DNA of 37,545 bases from Candidatus Aminicenantota bacterium (GCA_029882525.1 JAOUKO010000005.1:1-37545); one strand, 5' to 3'; shown: positions 25,649-34,451, counted from the first letter of the stretch. Notes: generated from the letters alone by a model not told the origin. Made by a program: numbers and translations.

Positions 25649-26803
25649 CTACTTGAAAGCCGCCATCTCCAGAAGCTGCTGGCCGATGGTCAACTGGTGG
25701 ATCTGGGCTGTGCCGCCGAGTATTGTGGCTGTGATCGCATCCTGATAGTGATGGCCTACCGGATAATCATCGAAAGTTCCGAAGGAACCATGGATCTTAA
25801 CCGCCTGTGAGGCAGCCCAGAGAGCCGTCTCAGCCGCAAAATATTTGGCGTAGGACATCTCTTTGATATGGCGGACACCGCGGCTCTTGAGGTCTGCAGC
25901 GCGGTAGGCGAGCCACCGGGCTGCTTCGGTCCTGGTCGCCATTTCAGCAATTATCTCCTGTATCAACTGGTGGCCGCCGATGGGCTTTCCAAACTGGACC
26001 CGCTCCTTGGCGTACTTTAGACAGGAATCGAGGCAGCTCTGGGCCACACCCACACAGCCAGCAGCCAAAAACAAACGCGCCGTATCAATGCCCCGTAAGG
26101 CATCTCTCAATGCACTCCCGACCTCTCCGACCTGGTTCTCCAGCGGCAGCTCCATGTCGGTGAACTGTAAAGCGCCTTCACTTCCTCCTCTCCAGCTTAT
26201 TCTTCCTTTCATGGGTGTGCTGGAGAAGCCTGGAGTGTCTTTTTCGACGATGAAGCTGGTCAGTCCCTTAAGGCCTTTGCTTTTATCGGTCTGGGCAATG
26301 AACAATACGACATCCGCTATCTCGCCGTTGGTGATGAAGATTTTACTGCCGTTGATGATCCAATGATTGCCGCTGCGGGCAGCGGCGGTCTCGATCATGG
26401 ATGAGTCGCTGCCAGCGTTGGGTTCCACAACGGCTCCAGACATGATCCGTTCCCCCTTACATACTGGAGGCAGGTATTTCTGTTTTTGTTCCTCTGTGCC
26501 GGCATCAAGAAGGTTGGTCGCAGGCTGGATAGGGCCGCTCACTGCCGCCTGGGTTACAGCCAAGCTGGCGTGGCACAGAGACTCCCAGATAACAGCTGAG
26601 GTCACATAGTCAAGCCCCATTCCCCCGTACTTCTCGGGCATATGCGGAGCCAAGAGACCCTGTGAAGCCATTTTTTTTATAATCCCGGGATCAAATTTTT
26701 CCTGACGTTCATTTTCCCTGAGTTTCGGTATGATCTCCTTTTCCGCGAATTTTCGAGCCATATCCCGGGACATCATTTGTTCTTCGGAGAGTTCGAAGTC
26801 CAT
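25649..26803 (-). CDS. Acyl-CoA dehydrogenase family flavoprotein, non-canonical active site
   Basis: The family oxidises acyl-CoA to enoyl-CoA with FAD, passing electrons to ETF. The 384-aa length and strings such as EPNAGSDSS, ERVQFGKPIGGHQLIQ and AVKIHGSFG are typical. Two points differ. The position of the MCAD-type catalytic glutamate (YEGT) reads LGGT (G363). The isovaleryl-CoA-dehydrogenase-type position reads Ala (A242, IDTARL). So neither usual base is present. Either another residue acts as base or the chemistry differs. It follows the epimerase gene by 39 nt with a GGAGG ribosome-binding site, suggesting work in propionate or branched-chain acyl-CoA metabolism. Confidence 0.9.
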   Translation of the reverse strand: MDFELSEEQMMSRDMARKFAEKEIIPKLRENERQEKFDPGIIKKMASQGLLAPHMPEKYGGMGLDYVTSAVIWESLCHASLAVTQAAVSGPIQPATNLLDAGTEEQKQKYLPPVCKGERIMSGAVVEPNAGSDSSMIETAAARSGNHWIINGSKIFITNGEIADVVLFIAQTDKSKGLKGLTSFIVEKDTPGFSSTPMKGRISWRGGSEGALQFTDMELPLENQVGEVGSALRDALRGIDTARLFLAAGCVGVAQSCLDSCLKYAKERVQFGKPIGGHQLIQEIIAEMATRTEAARWLAYRAADLKSRGVRHIKEMSYAKYFAAETALWAASQAVKIHGSFGTFDDYPVGHHYQDAITATILGGTAQIHQLTIGQQLLEMAAFK

Positions 26804-26842
26804 TTTTTCCTCCGCAAAGTCAAATTATTTTTGTCGCTGATT

Positions 26843-27241
26843 TCATTCCTTTTTTTCCACCAGTTCAACCAGGATACCATGAGTCCCTCTGGGATGAAGA
26901 AAAACGCTCATTCCCTCTGCCCCCGGTTTTGGATCTCCGAGCACATCCAATCCCGCTGCCTTTATCGAAGCGATTTCAGCATGGATATCGTCCACGTCAT
27001 AGCAGATATGATGGAAACCCTCTCCTCGCTTTTCCAGGAATTTGGCCATGACTCCTTCACTTCCTATAGGCTGGAGGAGCTCGATGAGAGTGCTGCCGAC
27101 TCTGACCATACTGACTCTTATCGTCCCGTCGCCGCCTATGATGGGCTCAGACGATTCCAGCCCGAAAACCGAGCGATAGAACTCCCTCGCCTCTTCAAGA
27201 TTCTTCACTGCCATTCCCAGGTGACTGACCTGTTTGATCAT
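26843..27241 (-). CDS. mce: Methylmalonyl-CoA epimerase (VOC fold)
   Basis: Interconverts the (R) and (S) forms of methylmalonyl-CoA, linking propionyl-CoA with succinyl-CoA. The 132-aa protein is the normal length. Metal-ligand motifs of this vicinal-oxygen-chelate family are visible: H7 in SHLGMAVKNL, the glutamate in TLIELLQP, the histidine in GFHHICYDV and the last glutamate in GILVELVEK. GGAGG lies 6 nt before the ATG. It is upstream of the acyl-CoA dehydrogenase in a two-gene operon. The mutase and carboxylase partners are not in the window. Confidence 0.9.
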   Translation of the reverse strand: MIKQVSHLGMAVKNLEEAREFYRSVFGLESSEPIIGGDGTIRVSMVRVGSTLIELLQPIGSEGVMAKFLEKRGEGFHHICYDVDDIHAEIASIKAAGLDVLGDPKPGAEGMSVFLHPRGTHGILVELVEKKE

Positions 27242-27561
27242 CTCTGGCCTCCAATATGCTGATATTTTATAGTGAATAAGGATATGGCTCGCTCTGACTC
27301 TTTAGAATCGTTAGGGCTTTTTTCGAGCGTAAATTCCCTTTAAATCTGGAACTCTCTCTATTTTCTGGCAAATGACTTATAACATAGGAAAAATTTGATG
27401 TCAAAAAGACAATTTTATTCATTTTTCTCGCAATTCAAAAACAATTCTGGCATAATTCAGTCTTGTATCTTCGATAATAAATTTTGAGAACTCGATGCCA
27501 ATCCATTAGTGATTCATGAAAATAGACCGAATGCAGTTAACGCATTAATAGTCTTGACCTG
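27242..27561. other. AT-rich divergent regulatory region between mce and the aminotransferase gene
   Basis: This 320-nt stretch has no gene that I can support. It holds the mce promoter (27376-27404). A dyad AATGC-n7-GCATT lies at 27530-27546, 15 nt before the aminotransferase ATG, and a TTCATGAA palindrome near 27513. I could not find a convincing plus-strand promoter for the aminotransferase operon. That operon also lacks a clear ribosome-binding site at its first gene. Confidence 0.5.
27376..27404 (-). promoter_or_regulatory. Near-consensus promoter of the mce/acyl-CoA dehydrogenase operon, with overlapping dyad
   Basis: On the minus strand a perfect TTGACA (27399-27404) is followed after 17 nt by TATAAG (27376-27381). 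Transcription would begin near 27369, leaving a leader of about 128 nt before mce. The perfect dyad TTTGA-TG-TCAAA (27394-27405) covers the -35 box and could be a repressor site. Confidence 0.65.
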
Positions 27562-28659
27562 ATGAAAAAGCTAATAAGGGAAAGCATCCTCCGAATTCAG
27601 CAGTATGAACCCGGAATGCCTGCGGAGGTTCTCAAAGGGGAACTTTCTTTAAAGGGAGAATTCAGTAAACTCGCCTCAAATGAAAATCCCCTTGGCCCTT
27701 CACCCCTTGCTGTCGAGGCCATCAAAAAATCTCTTGAGGATGGGAACCTCTATCCGGATAATAGCTGCATCCATTTGAGAGATAGGATAGCCCAATGCCT
27801 GGGAGTCCCCGCAAAAAATCTAGGTGTAGGTAACGGCACTACGGAATTGATTTTCCTCATAGGGGTCGCCTTTTTGAATCCTGGCGAGACTTTCATTATG
27901 AGTGAATCCTCCTTTATCATGGCCAAGATAGTTGCCCAGATTATGGACTGCAATCTGATAGAAGTTCCGTTGAAAGACTACCGGCATGACCTCGATGCCA
28001 TCTTGAAAATGGTCTCCGATGATACAAAACTCGTGTATCTTGATAATCCTATGAACCCAATCGGCACCATGGTTACCCAGCCAGATGTTTCCCGGTTCAT
28101 GGGGGAGATTCCTGAAGATATAATCATCGTCTTCGACGAGGCCTATTTTGAGTATGCAAATAAAGAGAACTTTCCGGATACACTCAGGTTCATTCAAGAA
28201 CGGAGGAATGTAATCGTCCTGCGAACATTTTCCAAGATGTATGGTTTGGCCGGCTTTCGGGTTGGATATTGTGCAGCTCCAGAAGATTTTATTGATGCCC
28301 TCAACAGGGCAAGACCTCCATTCTCTGTTAACCATTTTGCCCAGGTTGGAGCAGCTGAAGCTTTGAGGGATGAGGCCCATATAAAGAAGACACAAGAGAT
28401 CACTGAATCGGGGAAAAGATTCCTTTATGAGAATTTCGAGAGCATGTCTTTGTTTTATATTCCGTCTGAAACGAATTTTGTGACTGTGGATGTAAAGACC
28501 GATGCCCAAAAAATAGCTGATGAATTCAAAAAGAGAAGCGTGATCGTCAGACCTTTGACAATGTACGGGAAACCCACATTTTTAAGAGTGACGATAGGTA
28601 CCCCCGAACAAAACAAGAAGTTTATTGAGGTGCTGCAACAAATTCAGATGAATGATTAG
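27562..28659 (+). CDS. HisC-like PLP-dependent aminotransferase
   Basis: A fold-type I aminotransferase of the histidinol-phosphate aminotransferase family (365 aa). KLASNENPLGPSP is at about 36-48 and NGTTELI near 95. YLDNPMNPIG and FDEAYFEY are PLP-pocket segments. The Schiff-base lysine lies in TFSKMYGLAGFRVGY. No other his genes are nearby. It lies immediately upstream of iorAB, so it more likely transaminates aromatic or related amino acids to the 2-oxoacids that IorAB oxidises; HisC relatives often accept aromatic amino acids. The N-terminus matches the family well despite the missing ribosome-binding site. Confidence 0.85.
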   Translation: MKKLIRESILRIQQYEPGMPAEVLKGELSLKGEFSKLASNENPLGPSPLAVEAIKKSLEDGNLYPDNSCIHLRDRIAQCLGVPAKNLGVGNGTTELIFLIGVAFLNPGETFIMSESSFIMAKIVAQIMDCNLIEVPLKDYRHDLDAILKMVSDDTKLVYLDNPMNPIGTMVTQPDVSRFMGEIPEDIIIVFDEAYFEYANKENFPDTLRFIQERRNVIVLRTFSKMYGLAGFRVGYCAAPEDFIDALNRARPPFSVNHFAQVGAAEALRDEAHIKKTQEITESGKRFLYENFESMSLFYIPSETNFVTVDVKTDAQKIADEFKKRSVIVRPLTMYGKPTFLRVTIGTPEQNKKFIEVLQQIQMND

Positions 28660-28701
28660 GGATTTCACCGGTCATTTAAAACAGATCCAAAAATAATTAA
28701 A

Positions 28702-30567
28702 GTGGCTGAGAAAGAGACGAGAATCTTATTGGGCAATGCCGCCATAGCCAGAGGTCTTGTTGAAGCTGGCTGTCATGTCGTGACATCTTATCCGGGAACA
28801 CCGAGCTCGGAAATCATTCCCGCCGTGGTGGAGTATAAAAAAGAGTTAGGCCTGAACACTTACATCGAGTGGTCAGCCAATGAAAAGGTTGCCTTTGATA
28901 ATGCCTTGGCAGCCAGCTTAACCGGAAAAAGGTCAGCCGTCGCCATGAAACAGGTGGGATTGAATGTCGCTTCTGATTCTCTGCTGAGTTCAGCATATAC
29001 AGGCGTTATCGGAGGGATGGTCGTTATCAGCTGTGATGACCCAGGCCCGCTCAGCTCACAAACCGAACAGGATTCCCGTTTCTTCGCCATGTTTGCCAAG
29101 GTGCCGGCCTACGATCCTTCGACTCCACAAGAGGCAAAGGAAATGGTCAAGGAGGCCTTTGAGCTTTCAGAAGCGTATCAGATTCCTGTCATTTTGCGTC
29201 CGACGATCAAGGTGTCCCATGCCAAGCAGAGCGTGAAGATTTCGCCGGTGAAAGTGCTCGATAGAAAGGCCGATTTCAAGAAAGACCCAGAGCGGTGGGC
29301 CGCCACTCCCAAATACAGGTTTGTTCTACACAAGAAATTGAATGAGGCCCTCAAGAAAATAGAGGAAAGATTTGAGCAGGAATCCCGTTGGAATTATGAA
29401 GTCAAGGCCAGCCGCGACGCTCCTCTTGGAATCATCACCTGCAGTGTGAGCTTTGCTGTGCTCATGGATATTCTGGAGGAGTTGGACTTAAAAAAAGAAA
29501 TCAATATCTTTAAAGTTGGAACTCCTTTTCCCCTTCCCCAAAAAAGAGTTGCGGATTTCATCGAGAGGCATAAGAGGGTTCTGGTGATGGAGGAGACCGA
29601 TTCTGTTATCGAGTATCAAATAGTTGATAAAAGCAAGGTGCTCGGGAGGCTGACCGGCCACATTCCATTGCAGGGAGAGCTCACTCCGGATGTGATTTAT
29701 GATATCCTGGCAAGAGTTTTGAAAGAGATGGGAATGGCCGATTTGGAGAAGAGCGGGGATGAGCGGCTTGCCAAGCTCATCGAAGACCTGAATATTGATG
29801 TGCGCAGGCCGACCTTATGTGCGGGCTGCCCCGAGAGAGCGGCGTTTTTTGCGATCAAGAGAGCCCTTCCCAGGGCCATCTACAGCAGTGATATAGGCTG
29901 TTACACCCTCGGGCTCAACCTGAAAGCGGTGGACACCGTCCTCGATATGGGAGCTGGCATTACCCTGGCAAGCGGATTTTATCATGCCTATCATCAGGAT
30001 GAAAATGATGTCCCGATAGTGGCGACCATGGGTGACTCGACTTTTTATCATTCGGGCCCGGCTTCACTTTTGAACGCAGTCTACAACAAGGCGAGATTTG
30101 TTTTGGTCATCATGGACAACGAGATAACCGCCATGACAGGGATGCAGCCTACTCCGGGCTCAGGGATAACGGCTGAGGGGAGCAAAGGGGAAAAGATCTC
30201 TCTGGAGGAATTGATTAAAGGGTGCGGAGTGAGATGGATCAAGACAATAGATCCTTACGATGTGGAGAATTTAATAGTACTGCTGAAAGAAGCAAGAAAA
30301 TATACTCAGAAGCGCGACGGAGGCATAGCTGTCATAGTTGCCAGACATCCCTGTCTGATCCGCTATCCGGATGTGTGCAGGGAAAATCCTGTTAAAGTTG
30401 TGATAACCTCTGACTGTGATGGCTGTCAGTATTGCCTGGATTATTTTGAGTGTCCTGCGCTTTATCTGAATGAAGAAAAAGATCGTGTCGAGATCGACCG
30501 GAATTTCTGTGTCGACTGCGGCGTGTGCATCCATGCCTGTCCGAAAGGAGCTATCATACCGGTATGA
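28702..30567 (+). CDS. iorA: Indolepyruvate:ferredoxin oxidoreductase, alpha subunit
   Basis: With IorB it oxidatively decarboxylates aryl-2-oxoacids to aryl-acetyl-CoA, reducing ferredoxin. The 621-aa protein starts at a GTG with no clear ribosome-binding site. It has the N-terminal pyrimidine-binding half (SYPGTPSSEIIP; EWSANEKVAFDNALAAS) and a TPP-binding half near residues 370-500 (LCAGCPERAAFF, MGDSTFYHSG, DNEITAMTGMQPTPG). The C-terminal ferredoxin domain carries C572/C575/C578/C584 and C603/C606/C609/C613 for two 4Fe-4S clusters. It follows the aminotransferase by 42 nt and overlaps iorB by 4 nt. Confidence 0.94.
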   Translation: MAEKETRILLGNAAIARGLVEAGCHVVTSYPGTPSSEIIPAVVEYKKELGLNTYIEWSANEKVAFDNALAASLTGKRSAVAMKQVGLNVASDSLLSSAYTGVIGGMVVISCDDPGPLSSQTEQDSRFFAMFAKVPAYDPSTPQEAKEMVKEAFELSEAYQIPVILRPTIKVSHAKQSVKISPVKVLDRKADFKKDPERWAATPKYRFVLHKKLNEALKKIEERFEQESRWNYEVKASRDAPLGIITCSVSFAVLMDILEELDLKKEINIFKVGTPFPLPQKRVADFIERHKRVLVMEETDSVIEYQIVDKSKVLGRLTGHIPLQGELTPDVIYDILARVLKEMGMADLEKSGDERLAKLIEDLNIDVRRPTLCAGCPERAAFFAIKRALPRAIYSSDIGCYTLGLNLKAVDTVLDMGAGITLASGFYHAYHQDENDVPIVATMGDSTFYHSGPASLLNAVYNKARFVLVIMDNEITAMTGMQPTPGSGITAEGSKGEKISLEELIKGCGVRWIKTIDPYDVENLIVLLKEARKYTQKRDGGIAVIVARHPCLIRYPDVCRENPVKVVITSDCDGCQYCLDYFECPALYLNEEKDRVEIDRNFCVDCGVCIHACPKGAIIPV

Positions 30568-31133
30568 AAGTACAGATCGTTTTAGCCGGGATCGGGGGGC
30601 AGGGGATACTGTTTTCTTCAAAGATATTTTCAGAATTGGGGTTGAGGTTGGGTCTGGATGTCATGGGCTCAGAAACCCACGGCATGAGTCAACGGGGTGG
30701 CTCAGTGACCGCTCATCTGAAGCTGGGTGGGTATCAAAGTCCTATGATCAGGACAGACACGGCTGATATTCTCTACTCTTTTGAGGAAAAAGAGACTTAC
30801 AGGACCTTGAGATTCTTGAGAAGAGCAGGCACGTGTTTTATCAATCTTTTGAGCGAGGATCGATTTGATAAAAAAATCCTCGATCATCTTAAGAAAAAAG
30901 AGATAACATTGAGAGCATACGATGCCAGCGGAGCGGCCTCTAAGATCGGATCGATCTTAACTGCCAATATAATGCTCATCGGCTATTCTGTGGGGACAGG
31001 ATTGGTCCCTTTTAGGCACGAGGATTTGAGATGTGTACTGGCATCGGTGAGCAAAAAGAAAGACCTTAAGATGAACCTGAAGGCCTTTGACTCCGCTGTT
31101 CGGGAAGGACGGTCATCCCTAAATCCTCTTTAG
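30564..31133 (+). CDS. iorB: Indolepyruvate:ferredoxin oxidoreductase, beta subunit
   Basis: Second subunit of the arylpyruvate:ferredoxin oxidoreductase, of the pyruvate/ketoisovalerate oxidoreductase gamma family. The ATG at 30564, overlapping the iorA stop (ATGA), is preferred over a frame extending back to 30525 because the conserved N-terminus is MKVQIVLAGIGGQGILFSSK. The 189 aa include the GSETHGMSQRGGSVTAHLKLG motif that contacts CoA and TPP partners in this family. It is followed 14 nt later by the HAD-ECH gene, so the operon continues. The enzyme is expected to be oxygen-sensitive. Confidence 0.93.
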   Translation: MKVQIVLAGIGGQGILFSSKIFSELGLRLGLDVMGSETHGMSQRGGSVTAHLKLGGYQSPMIRTDTADILYSFEEKETYRTLRFLRRAGTCFINLLSEDRFDKKILDHLKKKEITLRAYDASGAASKIGSILTANIMLIGYSVGTGLVPFRHEDLRCVLASVSKKKDLKMNLKAFDSAVREGRSSLNPL

Positions 31134-31147
31134 AAAGGAAGGTTATC

Positions 31148-33169
31148 ATGGCTTGGGAAATTTTTGGACGCAATATTCGTAAGATAGGAGTCGTCGGCTC
31201 CGGCAATATCGGACCTGATATCGCTCTCTATTTCAGCAAGGTTATCCATGAGCTGGGAGTTCCTGTCGTGGTTGTCGATATAGCTGAGAAAGCGCTCAAG
31301 TCCGGAGAAGCCCGTGTCAAGGGAAAATTGAGCAGGGGAGTCAAAACCGGAGCATTCCGGAAGGAAGAAGTGGATTCGATGGTCGCCAATATCTCCTGGA
31401 CTGCTGATTACTCTCAGTTGAGTGGAGCCGACCTGGTGGTTGAGGCGGCCACAGAAGACAGGATGATAAAAAGCAAGGTCTTTACTCAACTGGAGAAGAT
31501 CTGTCCTGAGACGACGATATTTGCTTCAAACTCCTCCCATCTGGAACCCGAGATCATTTTCGCAGACTTGAAGAATAGAAAGAGATGTCTGGTTATCCAC
31601 TACTTTTTCCCTGCGGAGCGAAGTATTATCGTCGAGATTGTTCCTGGAAAGGACACCGAATCCGGGATCACGGATTTTGTGATGAAGTTCTACGAACAGA
31701 TCGGCAAGGCTCCGATCAAGGTAAAAAGTCGGTACGGGTACGCGATCGACCCTATATTTGAAGGGATCTTCCTGGCCGCCGCTCTTCTGGTGGAGAAAGG
31801 AATTGGAACCGTTAAGCAGGTTGATGCCATTGCTCAAAAAGCGTTGGGTCTGGGAGTGGGCCCTTTCACCGCGATGAACCTGACCGGGGGAAATCCGATT
31901 ACCCAGCATGGCCTTACCCAGATGCATGAAAAGATCAATCCCTGGTTTCACTGCCCCGGAATCCTGGACAGACAGATCTCGATCGGAAGACCATGGGAGA
32001 CGCCGATGATGGGTGAAGCTGTTGGCTATAATGAGAATGATTTTGAAATGGTGTCGAACCTTATCAAAGGCGCTTTCTTCGGGCTCGTGTGCGAAATACT
32101 CGACTCTGGAATATCGAACATCGCGGATTTAGAGATGGCTGTAGAGAATGCCCTTGTCATGAACCCGCCTTTTCAGACGATGAACAAGATTGGAGTGGAT
32201 AAATCCCTCGAACTGGTTAAAGCCTGCGCCAAGGAATGGCCAGAATTCCCTGTTCCCAAAGTCCTTGGTGAACAGGCTCGGTCCGGAAAACCCTGGAATA
32301 TTCCGTTTGTCTTTAGAGAAGACAAGGACGATGTCGCTGTGGTCACCATTCGAAGGCCAAGGTCATTGAATGCCCTCAATTCCTCAGTCATGATTCAACT
32401 GGCTGAAATATTCACTGATATAAAAAAAGATAAAAAAATAAAAGGGGCTGTCCTGACCGGTTTTGGCGTAAAGGCTTTTGTCTCAGGTGCGGATATCAAT
32501 GTTTTGGCTCGAATAAAGACACCTAGAGACGCAGAAACTGTGGCCTTAGAGGGTCAGGAGGTACTCAACCTGATTGAGAACCTTGGCAAGCCTGTTATCT
32601 GTGCGCTGAATGGTCTTGCCTTCGGAGGCGGGAATGAGCTGGCGATGGCCTGTACGGCAAGGATCGCAAAAAAGGGATTGGCGGTTCTTGTCGGCCAGCC
32701 CGAGCCCAAGCTCGGTGTTATTCCCGGATTTGGAGGAAGCCAGAGGCTCCCTCGAATCGTGGGGCTCGAGAAGGCCTGGCCCATTCTTCGGACTGGAAAC
32801 CCTATCTCTTCATCAGAGGCCATAAAAATAGGCTTGATCAGTGAAGAGGTAGATGGAGATATCAAGGAAGCAGGCATCGCCTTTGCCCAGAAAGTGATTT
32901 CAGGGAAAGTGAAGGTTCTGCCCATAGAAAGAAAGCCGATGAAGGTTCCCGAATCTCTTCCTGAAGTGGACATAGGACATCTTTCTCGGAAGACCGATGA
33001 ATTTCTTAAGAAGGCAATCCTTGAAGGAGCCCGAATGACCCTTGAGGAAGGACTCAAGCACGAAGCCAAGACGTTCGGTGAATGCGCGAGGACCAAGGAT
33101 ATGAGGATCGGGATGGAAAATTTTCTCAAATATGGACCTAAAAAGAATGCTCAATTTTCACACGCGTGA
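31148..33169 (+). CDS. 3-hydroxyacyl-CoA dehydrogenase / enoyl-CoA hydratase fusion (HAD first)
   Basis: A bifunctional beta-oxidation-type enzyme of 673 aa. Residues 10-200 form the NAD-binding HAD domain (GSGNIG at 17-22; SNSSHLEP; H151 and E163 of the catalytic pair). About 195-380 is the HAD C-terminal region, and about 390-600 a crotonase domain with glutamates E497 (GGGNELA) and E519 (QPEPKLG). This order is the reverse of FadB and resembles archaeal crotonyl-CoA hydratase/3-hydroxybutyryl-CoA dehydrogenase. The HFFNP motif reads HYFFP, and the usual VNR asparagine site reads Asp (about D201). It lies 14 nt after iorB and before a thiolase. Confidence 0.92.
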   Translation: MAWEIFGRNIRKIGVVGSGNIGPDIALYFSKVIHELGVPVVVVDIAEKALKSGEARVKGKLSRGVKTGAFRKEEVDSMVANISWTADYSQLSGADLVVEAATEDRMIKSKVFTQLEKICPETTIFASNSSHLEPEIIFADLKNRKRCLVIHYFFPAERSIIVEIVPGKDTESGITDFVMKFYEQIGKAPIKVKSRYGYAIDPIFEGIFLAAALLVEKGIGTVKQVDAIAQKALGLGVGPFTAMNLTGGNPITQHGLTQMHEKINPWFHCPGILDRQISIGRPWETPMMGEAVGYNENDFEMVSNLIKGAFFGLVCEILDSGISNIADLEMAVENALVMNPPFQTMNKIGVDKSLELVKACAKEWPEFPVPKVLGEQARSGKPWNIPFVFREDKDDVAVVTIRRPRSLNALNSSVMIQLAEIFTDIKKDKKIKGAVLTGFGVKAFVSGADINVLARIKTPRDAETVALEGQEVLNLIENLGKPVICALNGLAFGGGNELAMACTARIAKKGLAVLVGQPEPKLGVIPGFGGSQRLPRIVGLEKAWPILRTGNPISSSEAIKIGLISEEVDGDIKEAGIAFAQKVISGKVKVLPIERKPMKVPESLPEVDIGHLSRKTDEFLKKAILEGARMTLEEGLKHEAKTFGECARTKDMRIGMENFLKYGPKKNAQFSHA

Positions 33170-33229
33170 TTCAAGAAAAGACATTGGATTTATCCTTTTC
33201 AATCAGAATATTTTAAGCTGGAGGCAATG

Positions 33230-34438
33230 ATGGCTCTTAAAAAAGCATTTATTCCTTATGACGGATACTGGAGCACGCCCTTTTGCCGCTGGCAGGGGAG
33301 CTTTGCCAATCTCCATTCAATGGAGTTTGCCGCTGAGGTCTGCAAGGGAGCTCTTCCCGCGCGAGGGATCCCGCCGAAGACATTTGACAGCCTGATCCTA
33401 GGCATAACCGTTCCCCAGAAAAGCAGCTTCTACGGAGCTCCCTGGGTGGCCGGGATGATAGGAGCTGCCGGGATAACAGGCCCCACAATCAGTCAAGCGT
33501 GTGCGACCTCGGCGAAATGTGTGGCAGTTGCTTCCGGGGATATAGAACTGGGTAATAATGAAGCGATTCTCGTCGTGACCTGCGACCGGACAAGTAACGG
33601 ACCTCACATCTATTACCCCAACCCTCTGGGCACTGGAGGAACCGGAGATAAGGAAGATTGGGTGTGGGACAATTTTGGCCGTGACCCCTATGCCAAGAAT
33701 GCCATGATCGAGACCGCTGAAAACGTAGCCAGGGAGGCTGGCATCTCTAAGGAAGAACAGGATGAAGTGACCCTTATTCGATACAATCAATACCAGGACG
33801 CCCTCAAAGACAACAGTGCCTTCCTTAACCGCTTCATGGTTGTTCCTGTTGAGGCCAGAGACCCGGCTGGCAGGAAAGTGATAGCGACCGTGACCGGTGA
33901 TGAAGGAGTCTTTCCGACCACTGCTGAGGCCCTGGCCAGGCTGAGACCCGTAATTCCCAACGGGACTGTTACCTTCGGAACTCAGACTTACCCCGCTGAC
34001 GGAAACGCCAGCATGGCCATATCCACCAGGGAAAAGGCCCGCGAACTGAGCCGTGATCCAAATATCGAGATACAGGTCCTTTCCTGCGGCGAGGCAAGAG
34101 CCAAGAGAGGTTTTATGGCCATGTCTATAGTCCCTGCAGCCAGAAAAGCGCTTTCATCTGCGGGAATAGGGATCAAGGACGTCAAGGCGATAAAGACTCA
34201 CAATCCTTTTGCGGTCAATGACATCTATTTCTGCAGGGAGATGGGGATCAAGCCTGGTAACATGAACAATTACGGCTGTTCTCTTATCTGGGGTCATCCT
34301 CAAGGCCCGACCGGTACTCGTTTGATCATTGAACTGATCGAGGAACTGGTGATCAAGGGCGGTGGATATGGTCTATTCGATGGCTGTGCGGCAGGAGATA
34401 CTGCGGCAGCAGTCGTTCTCAAAGTGGACGTGAAGTAA
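33230..34438 (+). CDS. Thiolase family acyl-CoA acyltransferase
   Basis: Probably the thiolytic last step of the operon's acyl-CoA pathway, or the reverse Claisen condensation. The second of two adjacent ATGs (33230) is chosen because GGAGG lies 5 nt upstream; the first, at 33227, is only 2 nt away. The 402 aa carry the nucleophilic cysteine in SQACATSAKC, then THNPFAVND, the histidine in WGHPQGPTGTR, and the second cysteine in DGCAAGDTAAA. So all thiolase catalytic parts are present. It follows the fusion gene by 60 nt and ends the operon before a convergent molybdenum-enzyme gene. Confidence 0.9.
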   Translation: MALKKAFIPYDGYWSTPFCRWQGSFANLHSMEFAAEVCKGALPARGIPPKTFDSLILGITVPQKSSFYGAPWVAGMIGAAGITGPTISQACATSAKCVAVASGDIELGNNEAILVVTCDRTSNGPHIYYPNPLGTGGTGDKEDWVWDNFGRDPYAKNAMIETAENVAREAGISKEEQDEVTLIRYNQYQDALKDNSAFLNRFMVVPVEARDPAGRKVIATVTGDEGVFPTTAEALARLRPVIPNGTVTFGTQTYPADGNASMAISTREKARELSRDPNIEIQVLSCGEARAKRGFMAMSIVPAARKALSSAGIGIKDVKAIKTHNPFAVNDIYFCREMGIKPGNMNNYGCSLIWGHPQGPTGTRLIIELIEELVIKGGGYGLFDGCAAGDTAAAVVLKVDVK

Positions 34439-34451
34439 TTTTCGACAAAAT

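Noticed and set aside
27562-28659. Histidine biosynthesis assignment (hisC proper)
   Set aside because: No other his gene is nearby and the operon partner is iorAB; the HisC family is broad, so I give only the family.
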